In this document: piece by piece, positions 36,937 through 48,470 of the stretch
How positions within the stretch are numbered: the first letter of the stretch is position 1
Layout of the letters: every line of letters begins with the position of its first letter
Origin: Megalopta genalis
Taxonomy: Eukaryota; Arthropoda; Insecta; Hymenoptera; Halictidae
Assembly: GCF_051020955.1 (NCBI RefSeq)
Contig: NC_135013.1
Location: 38,873,087-38,937,086 of the forward strand
Reading direction: 5' to 3'
DNA length: 64,000 bases
Program-made: the position numbers and the translations under genes
Notes under the pieces: generated by a model
What the model was told of the DNA's origin: nothing
What the model saw: the letters and a program-made list of their open reading frames with translations, nothing else
Databases searched by the model: none

Positions 36937-37812
36937 GAGACCATCGAACGCGAGAATGATTATTGTTAGATTCTAGATGAAACGGAGTATGATGATTAGC
37001 TCGGAACGACAGCGAAAGCCCGAGACTCGTTCCGGCGAGCGTGAGCGTCGAGTGAATTCTATAGCAGTTTTTCAACGAGTCCACTTTCTTCCACTGCTAA
37101 TCGATACCGCTTGAGACATTACCTGGCGAAGATTGCCGGGGGTGGGGTTTACAGCGGCTTGAACATCCGGCCGTTTTCCGGGCCGGCACGACTTCGCGGA
37201 AGCGTGAAACTGTCGAATCCTTGTCCGTGGTTCTTGCGCCGAAAAGTTATCGCGCGACCCACTCCATATTCATCGGGAAATACCGTTTCCCCGTTTTTTT
37301 TTTAACCCCGGTTTCCCCCAACGAGCCGGCCGCGCGGGCTGCCGCGCGGTATCATATCGGCGCCGCTTGTCCAGACGTGTTTTTCAATTAGCAGAACAGC
37401 CTCTGGCCTCGCGATTTCTCCGCACGCGTACCGACCGTTCGGGAGTTGTAATTTAGCAATATACATTATTAGGTCGCTCGGCGGCAACGCGCCCCGCAGA
37501 TTATGAAATAATGTTCCGCATGCGTGTGCGCCGCGGGATTATCTTAAAAGTATCTTTGAGTAAGAAGAATGAGCTTTTACTCTTAACATCCATTAACGCA
37601 GGAGCACCCGGGCACCTTGAGTACATAACTTTTTCCTTTTTTTTATTCAAGTGCGTGACGCACTGCTATGCAGATCGCAACCGGGATAGCACCCGGAGCA
37701 AGACGAATCGAATCGCATTTGCCTTGCGCTAAAGTACCGGCAATAATTGCTGAGAAAGCAAGGAAGCATGCTGCACTTTTAATACCAGTGATACGCGCTC
37801 GCAACGGCCGAA

Positions 37813-37826
37813 GAGAGAGAGAGAGG

Positions 37827-37872
<46 letters not shown>

Positions 37873-37880
37873 GAGAGATG
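37813..37880. repeat. (GA)n microsatellite
   Basis: GA repeat with two short interruptions. R/E-rich frames across it come from the repeat. Confidence 0.96.
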
Positions 37881-38572
37881 AAGGAAGCGAGAGAGGGAGA
37901 GAGAGTTTGATAGCCGACGTTCTACACGCGTCTAGAATAGAGCGTTAATTTAATTCTCGGACTTTTGTTTAGGGAGGGGATCGAAGGAGGAGATCAGAGG
38001 AGTCATCGGGGCGAGGTTTATTCGAAAAGATAGAGTCGAACAGTCTTGATAAAAGCGACCGCGAGCCGATTACGCGTCGTCCACGTGAAGCGTTTTCCAA
38101 AGCCGATGGCGGATTACGTGGGAGGGTGAGAAACGAGGAGAAAGGGTCGCGGACACGACGAGCGTGGGTGGGTGGGGAATCGCGATGGAGGGAGAAAGAG
38201 AGCGAGGCATGTCGTGCAGCCTATATCTAAGACGGTCGCATGTCATATCAGCAGTCATCGGGCTGGGATATAGGTATGTCTGTATAATGCCGCGATAGTA
38301 CCTCGACGTTGCCCCTGTGTGTATATTACGGGGATTTAGCTCGAGGGCCCTCGCATGCTCGGAGACTGATGTGACCACGGAGACCGCCTCGTCGAGACAT
38401 GCGAACCGACCTGTACGAGAGACCCTGTATCGCCCAGCCAAGAAGCCAGGAAAAAATATCATAAATGTTCCCGATCGCCTCGCACACTTTCTTCGGGTTT
38501 ACACAATTTCTTCCGGGAACATGTGTTGTCTTGAGTCTTAGGCCCCGCGGCTTAACGCACGCGCACGCAGCT

Positions 38573-38581
38573 CTCTCTCTG

Positions 38582-38626
<45 letters not shown>
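38573..38626. repeat. (CT)n microsatellite
   Basis: CT run with a single GC near its left end. Confidence 0.97.
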
Positions 38627-38628
<2 letters not shown>

Positions 38629-39663
38629 TAAAGCGCACAGCGTTTTCTGCGCATTAAAACGCTATCGATGCACGGTTTTCCGAGGCGATCGCGATGCGAA
38701 AGAAAATTTATATAGGGATAACGGGCACGAAACAGAAGGAACTGGTTGCGCGGCCGGTCGCGTTCTTAAAGGAGAGAATACGAGCGAAAATATCAGCGGC
38801 GGATCGGCCCGGTGATTTTCCCTCGAATTAAGTACCGTTTTCATTCTGTCGTTAACGTATCTGATTGTTCAATAATCGCGGAGATATACGCGCTGGATAT
38901 TCGCGTTACAATGTATATGAATGAGGGTGGCGTGTATCAGCGGCAAAAAAAGTAGGTTGCCCCGGCTGACCGCGCAAAGATTAAAAGCTTTTGATGTTTC
39001 GTATTTAAATTAACTCGTTATCCCGGATCCTTGAGAGCGGCGCGGCCCCGCAAAATCGCGAAACGACCGCGCCACTGTCCTGCAAAGTAATTGCGTCGTT
39101 TTCCTTCGTTAATCTAACGAGAGCGTCGTCAAGTTATTTCCATCCGGAGCGGCGACGACGGCGACGGCGGCCACGGCGACGTCGACGACGCACGCGTCGC
39201 CCGCCCCGTGCCGCAGTCGATTTCTTTTAACGCACGGATAAGCTTGCAAATTCTCACGCGGTGCGAATGCAAATCCGAAGATGATAGAGCAGATACGAAT
39301 TCGAAGGCTGCCGATTGGCAAGCCCTCGCGGCTCGCCCGCTCGAGACCAAATCGAAATGATTAACGAGATACGCGACGCGACCTTTAGCGCCCGGCATTA
39401 ATAAGTTCGGCCGGTGTTTAGCCCGAGCAAACAAAAGGGCGATGCCGGCGATAGCTGGTTCTCGATGGAAAACCGACGCTTGTTCCGAGTTGGATCGGTA
39501 TCTATCCTCGAGACGCCCGGGACACGGACGCGCTGTGCGCGACGATCGAACGAAAATTTTCGAGCGATAACGATCGTCTTCGCGAGCTTCGCGACAAATC
39601 GCTCGACCCGGCCGCTGCGTCGCGCCTGGCCGCGCCGTTCTCTTCGAGGCCTGCATCGCATTA

Positions 39664-39684
39664 CGGTATGTATGTATGTACGTA
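39664..39684. repeat. (GTAT)n short tandem repeat
   Basis: Five imperfect tetranucleotide units (gtatgtatgtatgtacgtat). Confidence 0.85.
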
Positions 39685-40255
39685 TAACGTTTTCAGTTAT
39701 TTCGCCGCACAAATTATGCGCGCTCAATAAGGTGGACAGAAGGGCATGGCGTGACTCGTTACGTTTCAGGTCAAGACAATATATTTCGTTATTATATTAT
39801 TACGCCGGCTGGATGCCAGAGGAAATTACGGATTTATCGTCCGAACATTATTTTTATCGCATCTCGCATACCGGACGAGCTGTATCTGACCGAGGCCGCC
39901 GCCAGATTTATTTCAACGACACCGACCTACGTCGCGTTCTACGTTTCCCTCGTGGAGAATCGGCATATGCCACCGTGGCATTGATTTTTACAGACGTTTC
40001 CAGCCTGCATCTGCCGGCGACGCAACTGTCTGCTCAACGAGAACGCATTTGTCTTGCGGGGGCGTCGCGTCGATGGATTTTATACAGTGAAAAACCCGTG
40101 CCGGTAGTCGTCGAACGTGTTCGATCGCTTACGGAAAGTTCGGAAACTTTTTCTTTCCTAAAAACGATGATTGACGCGAATATTTCTGAATTTCCGCGTG
40201 CGATGTTCATAAAAAGAAAAAGAAATATACGAAGAGATTTTGTTTTTATCCGCTG

Positions 40256-40921
40256 ATATTTGCTCCTAAGCAGTCGTGTATCCAGATAGAATTGATTAAC
40301 TTTGAATTCCATCATCAGTTAGTTACCAGAAATATTAAATTTTGTAGATTACTTTGAATTTTCGCGCCTAATATGCACCGCGTTGAAACAGATTTTTAAA
40401 TCCAGCTAACTAATTTTTCTATATATTTCTATACTCAGAAAATCGTAAATCAATGTACAACGGATAAATGTTAACTTGTCTAATTAATGGTTTCGTAAGA
40501 GCGTGAAATTGTGTAAGATATTTTTGAATTTTCGCGCCAAGTACCCTCTTCACGTTTTTACATCGTACTTGGTACTATTTCAAAATATAATAGAAATAAA
40601 TATTACGAGATCTATCGTTTTTTTAAATATCTACACCTAAGATGGCATAGGTCAATATGTAATTAAATGGTTGGAATTTTTATGAGGGATTTTAATTCCC
40701 TCGACGAGTGTATCTTTGGTTCTGTAATTCGAATCTGCAGCACGTCAACGATACTGATTATCGACTCGCATAATTCCCATGCTAGATGGTGATCAAGCGT
40801 ACCATTTGTTATGTAAAAAACAATCAAATAATGTGTAATTAATATATTTTATTTAATATATTTTATTTTTTACTTAATATATTTTATTTAATTAATATAT
40901 TAAAATAAATTATAACCTTAC
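40256..40921. other. AT-rich intron-like sequence with diverged duplication
   Basis: Sequence directly downstream (minus sense) of the 110-nt exon, so presumably intron. TTGAATTTTCGCGCC occurs near 40355 and again near 40526, and following bases (tttctatactcag, tatctacacctaag; caatgta, caatatgta) remain loosely alignable, suggesting an old tandem duplication of about 170 bp. The last 80 bp are a tttaatatattttat repeat. Confidence 0.45.
40839..40915. repeat. AT-rich tandem (ttaatatattttat)n
   Basis: Three to four degenerate copies of an AT-only unit of roughly 15-25 bp, ending about 7 bp from the donor of the minus-strand exon. Confidence 0.8.
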
Positions 40922-41031
40922 CTGGAATGGCGGATGACAAAGTCCGTGGCACCTCGCGCAGCCTCCGGATGAGCCGACTTCTTTTTAGCCTTTTCCTTCT
41001 CTTCTCGAAGTACATTGCTCGAACCAATAAT
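40922..41031 (-). CDS. 110-nt coding exon of an unidentified minus-strand gene
   Basis: Best-supported coding exon in the window. On the minus strand it follows tgattattttccatag (AG at 41033-41032) and ends CATTCCAG|gtaaggtt (GT at 40921-40920), both strong splice signals. Read from its first base it is open for 36 codons plus two bases: it begins IIGSSNVLREEKEKAKKK, continues SAHPEAARGATDFVIRHS, and leaves in phase 2. A second frame is also open (LLVRAMYFEKRRKRLKR...), the third is closed. The first frame is preferred because it alone joins to the open frame of 31519-31568. The peptide has a charged, lysine/glutamate-rich segment that is probably helical. I do not recognise the family. It is GC-richer than its AT-rich flanks, as expected of an exon. 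Confidence 0.65.
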
Positions 41032-42200
41032 CTATGGAAAATAATCACTACGATCTACTAAAATCTAACTAAAATCTACTAAACTTCTAACGTTGCAAAT
41101 GAAGATTCTAATCAATTTCACTGATTTTATGACACGTAACAAACGCGCGGCTGTTTCAACTGTTTTACCGAAGGTGAATCGATACGTGAATCAATCACGC
41201 GATTGAACGTTCAACAATTTCAGCCAACGAAATGATTAATAGCCATTCTAATGCTCTGTTCAATTTTCGATTAATGTAATTTTTTAATTTGGCGAAACAT
41301 AGAGACGAAGCGGAAGCTTTTAATTGTATGCGGTGAATATATAATAAAACAATTATTGACGCGCGTAGTGGGATGCGCAGTAGATTTGCATTTGTACCGT
41401 TCGCGCCGTAACGAGCGGCGTAGTGCACGCGGCTGTATTTGTTTGTTTTTTTACTAATTTTAACAATTATCGTATGCATTCGTTAACTTATTTATGCACG
41501 AACTGGCGAGAGGAATGGACTCTTCCAGAAAACAATCTCATTATCCCTGAAAGTCGATGTTTCGCATGCTATAAAATGAAGGTAAGGTGCTCATCCTCCA
41601 CAACAAATATTTGCCATCTTTTCAGCTACTCATCTTTAAATCGTACCATAAATTATTCAATAACTTCCAGGCGTAATTCCATTCTTCGTTTTACAACGAA
41701 GCATTGAGTCAATTAACAAACACTTAAGGTGTGAGGTTAGGTTAGCCGATCGTCGATCGATTGGGCCCAACGTTGCATATTGTCCACAATATTGAAAACA
41801 TCGAATATTTAGAATCGAAAGGAATAATTCTAATGTGTCGTATGCTTAGGATATTTGCTGGGATGAAAATAAGAAGATGAAAATATCAACAAGTGTTGCT
41901 TTCCACACGATTCTTCTTTAATTACATACATTATTTTCATTATGTGGTATCTTTTTAGGTTGATGGTTGAACAGTGAATCCGTTAGCTCTTTGAGAACCA
42001 ATGCTCGCTATATTGGTTACAGTAGAGCCTTGCATTTAATTCCTAAACTTGCAGAGAAACAGTTTAATTACTTAGATAACAAGAAATCAAGACGTAAGTA
42101 GATTTTGCGAAATATTAAAAATATTCCGAATAAACAGGTAATTAATTCAAGTCGGATATAAATTAATTTTAATGTAACTTATACGCAGGATAATTCTTAA
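41032..42200. other. AT-rich intron-like sequence, no further exon supported
   Basis: Probable intron upstream (minus sense) of the 110-nt exon. A short tandem of aaaatcta(a)ct lies at 41.05-41.09 kb, and two TTAGG units (41736-41747) are noted but not meaningful alone. On the plus strand AAAATGAAG|gtaagg (donor at 41582) looks like a splice donor with an acceptor-like ctcttccag upstream, but the opposite strand carries the better gene evidence. Confidence 0.4.
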
Positions 42201-42894
42201 CCCTTTTAGTGCCCTTTTAGTGTCGGCTCTTGCTGCACTGGCGAGAAGTACCAGATCCGATATATCGGCCCGCGCCTTATAGCGCTTTATAATAACAAAA
42301 TTTTACACATTTACAATATATAAATATAAATATAAATATAAATATTTAATGTTATTATAATGAAGTATTATTCAAAATTATATCACAAATATATCTATGA
42401 CAACATAATTTTGTTTCAGCAATGTTATATTACCTATAACAATTACATATTTCGGAAGAGATAATCCTTCCGGCGCTTACCATGTACCTTCGAGTTATTT
42501 TTTATGTTTGTTATGTAATATTATTTATCTTGTTACAAAATATATCAGAAATGCAAAGTATATACTTTGTAATAAACGATCTATATAAAATTATGATGAA
42601 AAGATGACTTTTTGTATGTGCAAATACGTTTTGTAAGAGAGAGAACTGGACTTTTACTTTCTTTATGATCTTTTATACCTTTGTTATTTATATAATTTTC
42701 AATGAATATAGAAAATCTAGTGTCATTGTTTTGTTCTCTATTCCGTCCTTAATTTACTGCTTTTTGAATCATGTAAATATTGTAAATATTTCTTGTTTGG
42801 TTTTTATGAGCATTTTCCCAAACCCTAGTGAAACCGTGAAATTCGGCCGGTTATTCTCGCATAGGCACCTCTTTTTCGCATGGCACTAAAAGGG
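42201..42894. mobile_element. piggyBac-like non-autonomous element (694 bp)
   Basis: TTAA flanks both sides (42197-42200 and 42895-42898). The left end CCCTTTTAGTGCC is the perfect complement of the right end GGCACTAAAAGGG. The left end motif is repeated in tandem (cccttttagtg twice). A perfect palindrome CCGATATATCGG lies inside the left end (42257-42268). The interior is AT-rich and has no transposase-like frame. The 74-codon hydrophobic frame at 42.67-42.89 kb is not piggyBac transposase. TTAA target and 13-bp ends are diagnostic of the piggyBac superfamily. Confidence 0.88.
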
Positions 42895-44904
42895 TTAAAT
42901 TCGTGTTTAGCGATATCCAGAGGATTTCGATTAAAACTTGAGCGCGTTTCTTTGTAAGACAACATTTCCAAAACTAGAAACCAATCTTGAAGAAGATCCT
43001 GAATAAATGAAAACGCAGAATAGCCCATAGTTGGATCAAGGAAAATCAATATAGATCGCGGGGCAATCGGATCTTCTTGTCCCGATACGTAAAGGTTAGT
43101 CTCGCGTTGCCGAGGCGGGCTTTGTAACGAGAATTTGATTGGTAATCCTTGGCGTGGCACCCAGTCAGTCAATCGTTACCCCTTGTCATATTACCGAGGC
43201 TCGCGCACCCGTGCCTGTGCCTGTTGGTGTGGGTTTGCCTCTGCCTGTACGGCTGTTCAGCGGGCAATACAGCCGCACACGTACAGGCGGATCAGGTGTA
43301 CGCGAGCGAGCGCGCGTGTTGGTAAGTGGGTTTGGGTAACTAAAAGCCAAGCGCGGGTCGAGTGTGCGAGTGTATCATAGAGAGGGCATTCGAGCGGAAA
43401 AACGCAACTAAACGCGAGTAATTGGAAGCCCAAGGGGGGTACATTCGAGCCGCACTGGGTCTGCCGACACCCTCGCCGGAGTCAGGGACGAATCCATGCC
43501 CGTTTATTACTTCCTCCGAATGTTGCCCCGTTTTTGTCATACTAACTTCCCCGCGACGATCCGCGAAAATCCCGCGCGAAACTCCGGAACGGTCTCTCCT
43601 CGAAAGCTTCAGTTGTCCCAAACGCAACAGCGAAGCAAAAACCCCTCACAATTCTAACATTTGAGACCGAAAATTTGGGCCTCAAACGATAGTTCCAAAT
43701 GGTCCCTGTTTAAGTCGATGACATTCGTCCGCGGATAACTGCGTTCCATTTCCAAGAGCTACCTCGGTCGAACGATTACGATAGGCGCGAGTTTGTATAG
43801 GAGAGGTACAATGGCGCGTCATTTCGAAAACGGCCGGCAGTGCCAGGGAGAGTTGAGAAATAATTCCGTGTGATCGTAGCCGGGGTTGCATTTTGTCTTT
43901 TTAAATTCGTTAACTGCTGCCCTGGCGAAGCTTTCGGAGCTCGGCGCTTTCGAAGAGAAAAAAGAATTTCATGTCAAACCTCGCTTCACGTTCCAGTTTA
44001 ACGCGAGCCCCAGTCGTCATCGTTAATATGTTTCCGATTCTTTTTCTTCGCCGGCGAGAGAAATTTCCCGTGCACCGGTTCCCGCGTTTCGTCGGATTAT
44101 TTTTTTCCTCTCTTCCCGGTTTTTCCGTGCTCTTTTTTTCTGGCTGTTCTCTTTCTTTTTTTTTCGGATCCGTTGCCAACAACGGGGGCACAACGCTGTA
44201 ACCTGTAACGTTTCGTGTAAATACAGCACCTTAATGCGTGCCTCCGGTCTCCCGGTGAAAAATCGATTGCCTGGTATTGCTGATTCCGTCGTTGCTTCCC
44301 CGCCGGTCCGATAAAATTCGTGAAAGGCCGGCCTTGTTCCGCGAAGACTGTCCAGGACAATAAAACGGTGCTTCTCGAATTTCACGGCTCGTGTTTTCAA
44401 AACAGAGTCCGTTTGTTCCGTGCTCGAACCATTATCATACGTGTCCAGACTCGCCAGTCCCGGTTGATCGTAAAACCGTTGGAGACCGTCGAGGTACGAG
44501 GAACGCCTCCCTCGCAGAGTCCGGGTAAAGAGGCCATTTTTCAAGATCCGTGGCCAACAATTACCGAGCCCGAATAATAACAGCATCGCTCGGGGACACG
44601 AGGCCGAGGCGACTCCGGTTTCTAATCGAATTTCGCGAGCAGGAATCGGTTTATCGTCGTCCTAGCACCGTAGAGGTTGCTATTTGCAAGTTCATGCCAG
44701 TTAAACCGAGTTTGATAAGGAGAGAGGGAGAGAGAGAAGTGATTTAAGACGGCCCCCGCCCCGCGTGGCGTTCCTGGTCCTGTTCTGTCTTCGCCTCGAT
44801 CGTTTCCACCCTCCACGGTCTTTCTCTCCCCGTTTCTGTTCATCCTCGTGCTCCCTCGGCCCCTTCCTCCCTTTCACTCCTCCCTTGTATACATGCATCG
44901 TCCC

Positions 44905-44907
<3 letters not shown>

Positions 44908-44950
<43 letters not shown>
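44908..44950. repeat. (GA)n microsatellite
   Basis: About 20 GA units, then one GC interruption. Confidence 0.96.
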
Positions 44951-44951
<1 letters not shown>

Positions 44952-45769
44952 GCAGCAGGGGGTTGTTTCGTGGCTGCCGTTGGCTTTTCGTTGCGGTTTG
45001 TGCGGGGGATGTTTCCTTCCCTTGTGAACATATCCATAGACTGCGTCTCCCGCTACCGACGCCGCCGTCCCTGCCTCCCTCGCCCTCGACCTCGCCGTCG
45101 CCCTCCCAGCCTTCCTCCTTCTCTTTCGACTCAGCTTCTCGACCGTAGCATATTACTGGCATGGCAGTGCCTTCAGTTCAGTCAGTATAAACCCTCGAAG
45201 GCATTTGCTGATTCAAATTAATCACAGCCGAGGTAGCCCGCCACCCGGCCATCCCCCAAACGGCTCTCGCCGGCTGAAGCCACCAACAAGTCTGCCAGCC
45301 GAGGCAAACACCTATAATCGCTCTTTCTCCCGATCTTTCCTCGTGTCGCGAGAGCTGTCTCCTTTCTCTCGTCCGGTGTTCCCTCGTGGAACGAGCATCC
45401 AGTAGTCTACGGCGAACATTAAAAGCTCGTCGGAAAGTGCCCCGAGATTCGATGGAATCGTTTTCGCGCCTCCGAGCGTTGGAGAGAGACGGAAACCAGG
45501 ACAGGGAAGACGAACGATGGAAGGAAAGGGGACAGAGGACGAAGGAAATGCGTTTTTCATCCCCATGACACGGCTACCGGTGGCCCGCTGAATTTTCGTC
45601 GCGCTGCAGAGCACGCTCCCGCAGGATTGAAAAAGAGAGAAAGACGAAACAGCGGGAAAGGAAGAGGAAGGAAACGGGCAGAGAGTCCGACGAGAGTACT
45701 CTTTAGAATTAGAGCAGTACCTGCTTCTGCGTTTCTGTCTTTATTTCTCCGGTAGTTCCCCCTCTCCTC

Positions 45770-45856
45770 TTTCTTCTCTTCTCTTCGCTTCTCTTCGCTT
45801 CGCTTCTCCACTCTTCTCTTCTCTGCTCGGCTCTCTCCTCTCCTCTCCTCTCCTCG
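45770..45856. repeat. Pyrimidine 5-10-bp tandem (CTCTTCGCTT/CTCTC)
   Basis: Tandem units of ctcttcgctt followed by tcctc/tctcc pentamers. R/E-rich minus-strand frames come from the repeat. Confidence 0.9.
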
Positions 45857-46492
45857 ATGAATCCGCGAGGCGTCTCATCACGCAACATTACCCACAAGCC
45901 TCCGCGACTCCGGCTTTCTCCACCCTGTCCTTCTTCATCCCCTCCCGACGACCTCGAACAGAGCCAGACCTCCGACAGGAACCCCTTGCATCCCGGCCAC
46001 GCAACATTAAGCCTACTCCTTCGCATTTTTCCTCGGATTCTATGAAGTCTTCTGAAAGCGGCAACGTTTTATTTTTTCCCCTGGCTTTTTGTTTTCTTTT
46101 TTTCCTACGGGCCTGTGGAGAGTGCCTTCAACTCGCGGAGAATATTAAAGCCAGGGTAAACTCCGCCCGTTTTCATGCCGCAGATACACGCGGCCGGCCC
46201 CGCGAGCCTCGTCGTTTACGTTTCGAGAATATTTTTTTACGCGCGAGAGCCGGCCAGCCGGACAACACCCTCGTAAACGACACCTGGAGCCGTTGTCGAC
46301 CGGTGTCGATACCGGTGTACGGTTGATGGTCCGCTGGCTGCTGTTTTTAGCTTCGAAAGAGCTAAGGGCTGCCGGAGCTGCCGGCGATGCAGCGGGTTGA
46401 CGGTCTGGGAGGCGGTAGGTACTCATCCTCCATTTTCTCCAGCCTGCTGTCCCCTTTCATCCCTCCGATCTTCGACGCGAGCCGAGCGACGA

Positions 46493-46517
46493 CGGCATGG
46501 CATGGCATGGCATGGCA
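46493..46517. repeat. ATGGC pentamer repeat
   Basis: Four to five units of ggcat. Confidence 0.92.
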
Positions 46518-46775
46518 GGGTGGATGAGGTTCGCCGAGGCAAGGGAATAGGCGGAGGATACCGGGATGTCGAGACGCTGCCGAGAAGCAGGAGGGGTTGT
46601 TCTCGAGGGTGCTGCTATGGAGGGATGAGAGCAGAGACGAGAGCGAGCAGGAGGAGGCGCGGAAGGGAGGGAAAGAGGTCTCGTCTCCCTGTCTCTATTG
46701 ATCCTCCGAGGAGGAGCCGCGCGCACCTCGTCTTCCATCCCACCTCATCCTCAATACCACCCTATGCTCGGAGAG

Positions 46776-46812
46776 ACGACGACGACAACGACAACGACGT
46801 CGACGACGAGGA
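46776..46812. repeat. GAC trinucleotide repeat
   Basis: GAC/AAC triplets with a short palindromic GACGTCGAC. Confidence 0.9.
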
Positions 46813-48104
46813 GAAAGAGCGAGACAGAGGGAAAAGAGACCAGTTCTGTGGAGCCGGGTTCTGTGTTGCAAGCCTGGGAAAACGCATCGACGAATGCAAC
46901 CTCCCACGGGTCTACGCGTTTTACTAAATGTGTAGCTGGCGCGTGTCTGGATCAAACGGTCCTTTCATCTTTCTACCAGAAGTTCCGTAATCGAGCCCAA
47001 TTATTTCTAGAAATTCCGTCGCGCTTTGTACTCCGACTTCGGGAAGTCAGATACGCGGCCTCGTTCACCCTTCGCAGCTACATTTCCACGAAAGAGCCGA
47101 GTCCCCGATAAATTGTTTACCGTTTTTTTTTTGTACTCTCGAAACTTTATTTTCGCTCCCACCCCGTTCGGATATCGATTGGACAGTTTCGGGGAATTAG
47201 CCTCGTTGGCATTACGATGTATCCGCCGCTTCGCCGGAAATCGTTCACGCGCTAGCTCCTCGCCGAATCTTCTCGAAGAGCATGACGAAGAACAAAGGAT
47301 CCTCCATCGTGACGCAGGCTCGTGGGGATCACGATTGGTGCAAAAGTCAGTAGCTATCTTCTCCCACCTACTCGCCACTCGGCTCTCGGCTCCCGGCTCC
47401 CGGCAGTCTCCACTCTGCCCCTCGGTGCTATAACTCGACCCATCGTTATCTCCGACAACGGGTCTCCCCATTGGTCGGTGATCTTCCCACTCGTGGTGAT
47501 GCCTCCCTCGCTCATCGGAGCCGGTGTGTCCCTCGGCTCTTCGGGATGCTCGGGCTGCGCGTGTGTGCACGTGCCCCGCAGCTATCCCGAGACCCCGATT
47601 GGACCGAGGGGAGCATCCTCGGTTTCTGATTGGGCCGCGGCCCACATCGGGGAGAGCATCTCTGCTCATCCTCGCGTTTGCGCTCCGAACGCGATCATTC
47701 TGCCTCTCTGCGTACCCTCCGCATGCCCGCATCATCCAAAATGGAGGACGCGGCTCCCGGAATCCAACGGAGGGAATTCATCGAAGCAACCGAGCTGTTC
47801 AAACTCCGTTATCGATATTATCGGCGAATGTTAGCCTCGTACTCGATGTCGCTATAAAACAAAAATGACACTAAATCGTCGATCCTCGCAGGCCCGTTAT
47901 TTTACTTGAGAAAATCTTACGAAGCCTTACTGTGCCCATTTTTTAAAGGGTGAAGCCTGTACTTCGCGCCCTTGATCCGTTTCCTCAAAGACCCTTTTTC
48001 ATTACAAAACGGAGCGAGAAACCGCAGTTGCTTTTCTGCGTTTCAAGATCTCTTTACACGTTCGCGCGAATGTTACCCTCTTAAAAGAGTGTACTGAAAG
48101 AATG

Positions 48105-48377
48105 CGACCGGTGATTGTCGGTGGATCGAGCGCTCGCGAGAAACCGTAAATCGTCCGTTTTCGTTTGTCCTCTTACGGAGGCCGCCGCGGAGAGAACCCG
48201 TGGCCGGAGGATCGCTTTGAAAGACAGCCGCGTTCGCCGGGCCCGACAAAGCAGTTCCGTCGATTCTTTCGTTTCCTCGGAACGCGGAGCTCGTCTCCAA
48301 GAATAGCAGGAACTGTTAGTCATACATCCCGTCGTTCATCGGGCTATAACTGGCGTCTACGACGGGCCAACGCCATT
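48105..48377 (+). promoter_or_regulatory. Possible 5' leader without ATG
   Basis: The plus strand lacks any ATG over 273 nt directly before the candidate start at 48378, where about four would be expected by chance. The sequence is CpG-rich. The transcription start is not identifiable by eye. Confidence 0.25.
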
Positions 48378-48470
48378 ATGGCAGACACGCGGAGCGGCTA
48401 CGTGCACCGCGGGCTACGGCGGATCCAGTCGGAGCGGAAAGAGAGGTGGAAGGCATTTACGAGGAAGAAG
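48378..48470 (+). CDS. Candidate first coding exon, unknown protein
   Basis: An ATG at 48378 has an A at -3 and a G at +4 and opens a 31-codon frame that ends in phase 0 at GAGGAAGAAG|gtaaga, a strong donor (GT at 48471-48472). The peptide begins MADTRSGYVHRGLRRIQS and continues ERKERWKAFTRKK. It is basic, with no membrane segment, and I do not recognise it. No other ATG occurs in the preceding 273 nt (48105-48377), consistent with a leader scanned by ribosomes. No matching downstream exon was identified. Without transcript or homology evidence chance remains possible. Confidence 0.35.

Larger units (their letters stand above)
34023..40255. other. CpG-rich non-coding sequence with simple repeats
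   Basis: Probable intron between the minus-strand exons at 31.5 and 41.0 kb. It holds CT/GA microsatellites, a 12-bp tandem, and near 36.56-36.97 kb an AT-richer patch with a perfect hairpin. A 263-codon plus frame from ATG 39465 to 40256 has no recognised domain. No transposon ends were recognised. Confidence 0.4.
42899..48104. other. CpG-rich non-coding sequence with simple repeats
   Basis: Contains GA, CTCTTCGCTT and GAC repeats listed separately, a large GC-rich stretch with many overlapping antisense frames (43.1-44.6 and 46.4-47.8 kb), and a frame at 46042 (MKSSESGNVLFFPLAFCF...) with a signal-peptide-like start before AGCCAGG|gtaaac that is probably chance in T-rich DNA. No RNA gene or transposon was recognised. 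Confidence 0.4.

Noticed and set aside
41423..41707. Plus-strand candidate exon with ctcttccag acceptor and AAG|gtaagg donor (NNLIIPESRCFACYKMK)
   Set aside because: Only one frame is open over 51 nt and it lies opposite the better-supported minus-strand gene. There is no partner exon and its length is too short to judge.
41730..41750. TTAGGTTAG, like the insect telomere unit TTAGG
   Set aside because: Only two units. An interstitial telomere array would need many more.
46042..46154. Signal-peptide-like start (MKSSESGNVLFFPLAFCFLF) before a donor-like GCCAGG|gtaaac
   Set aside because: The hydrophobic run is encoded by a T-rich stretch. The donor is weak and no downstream exon was found.
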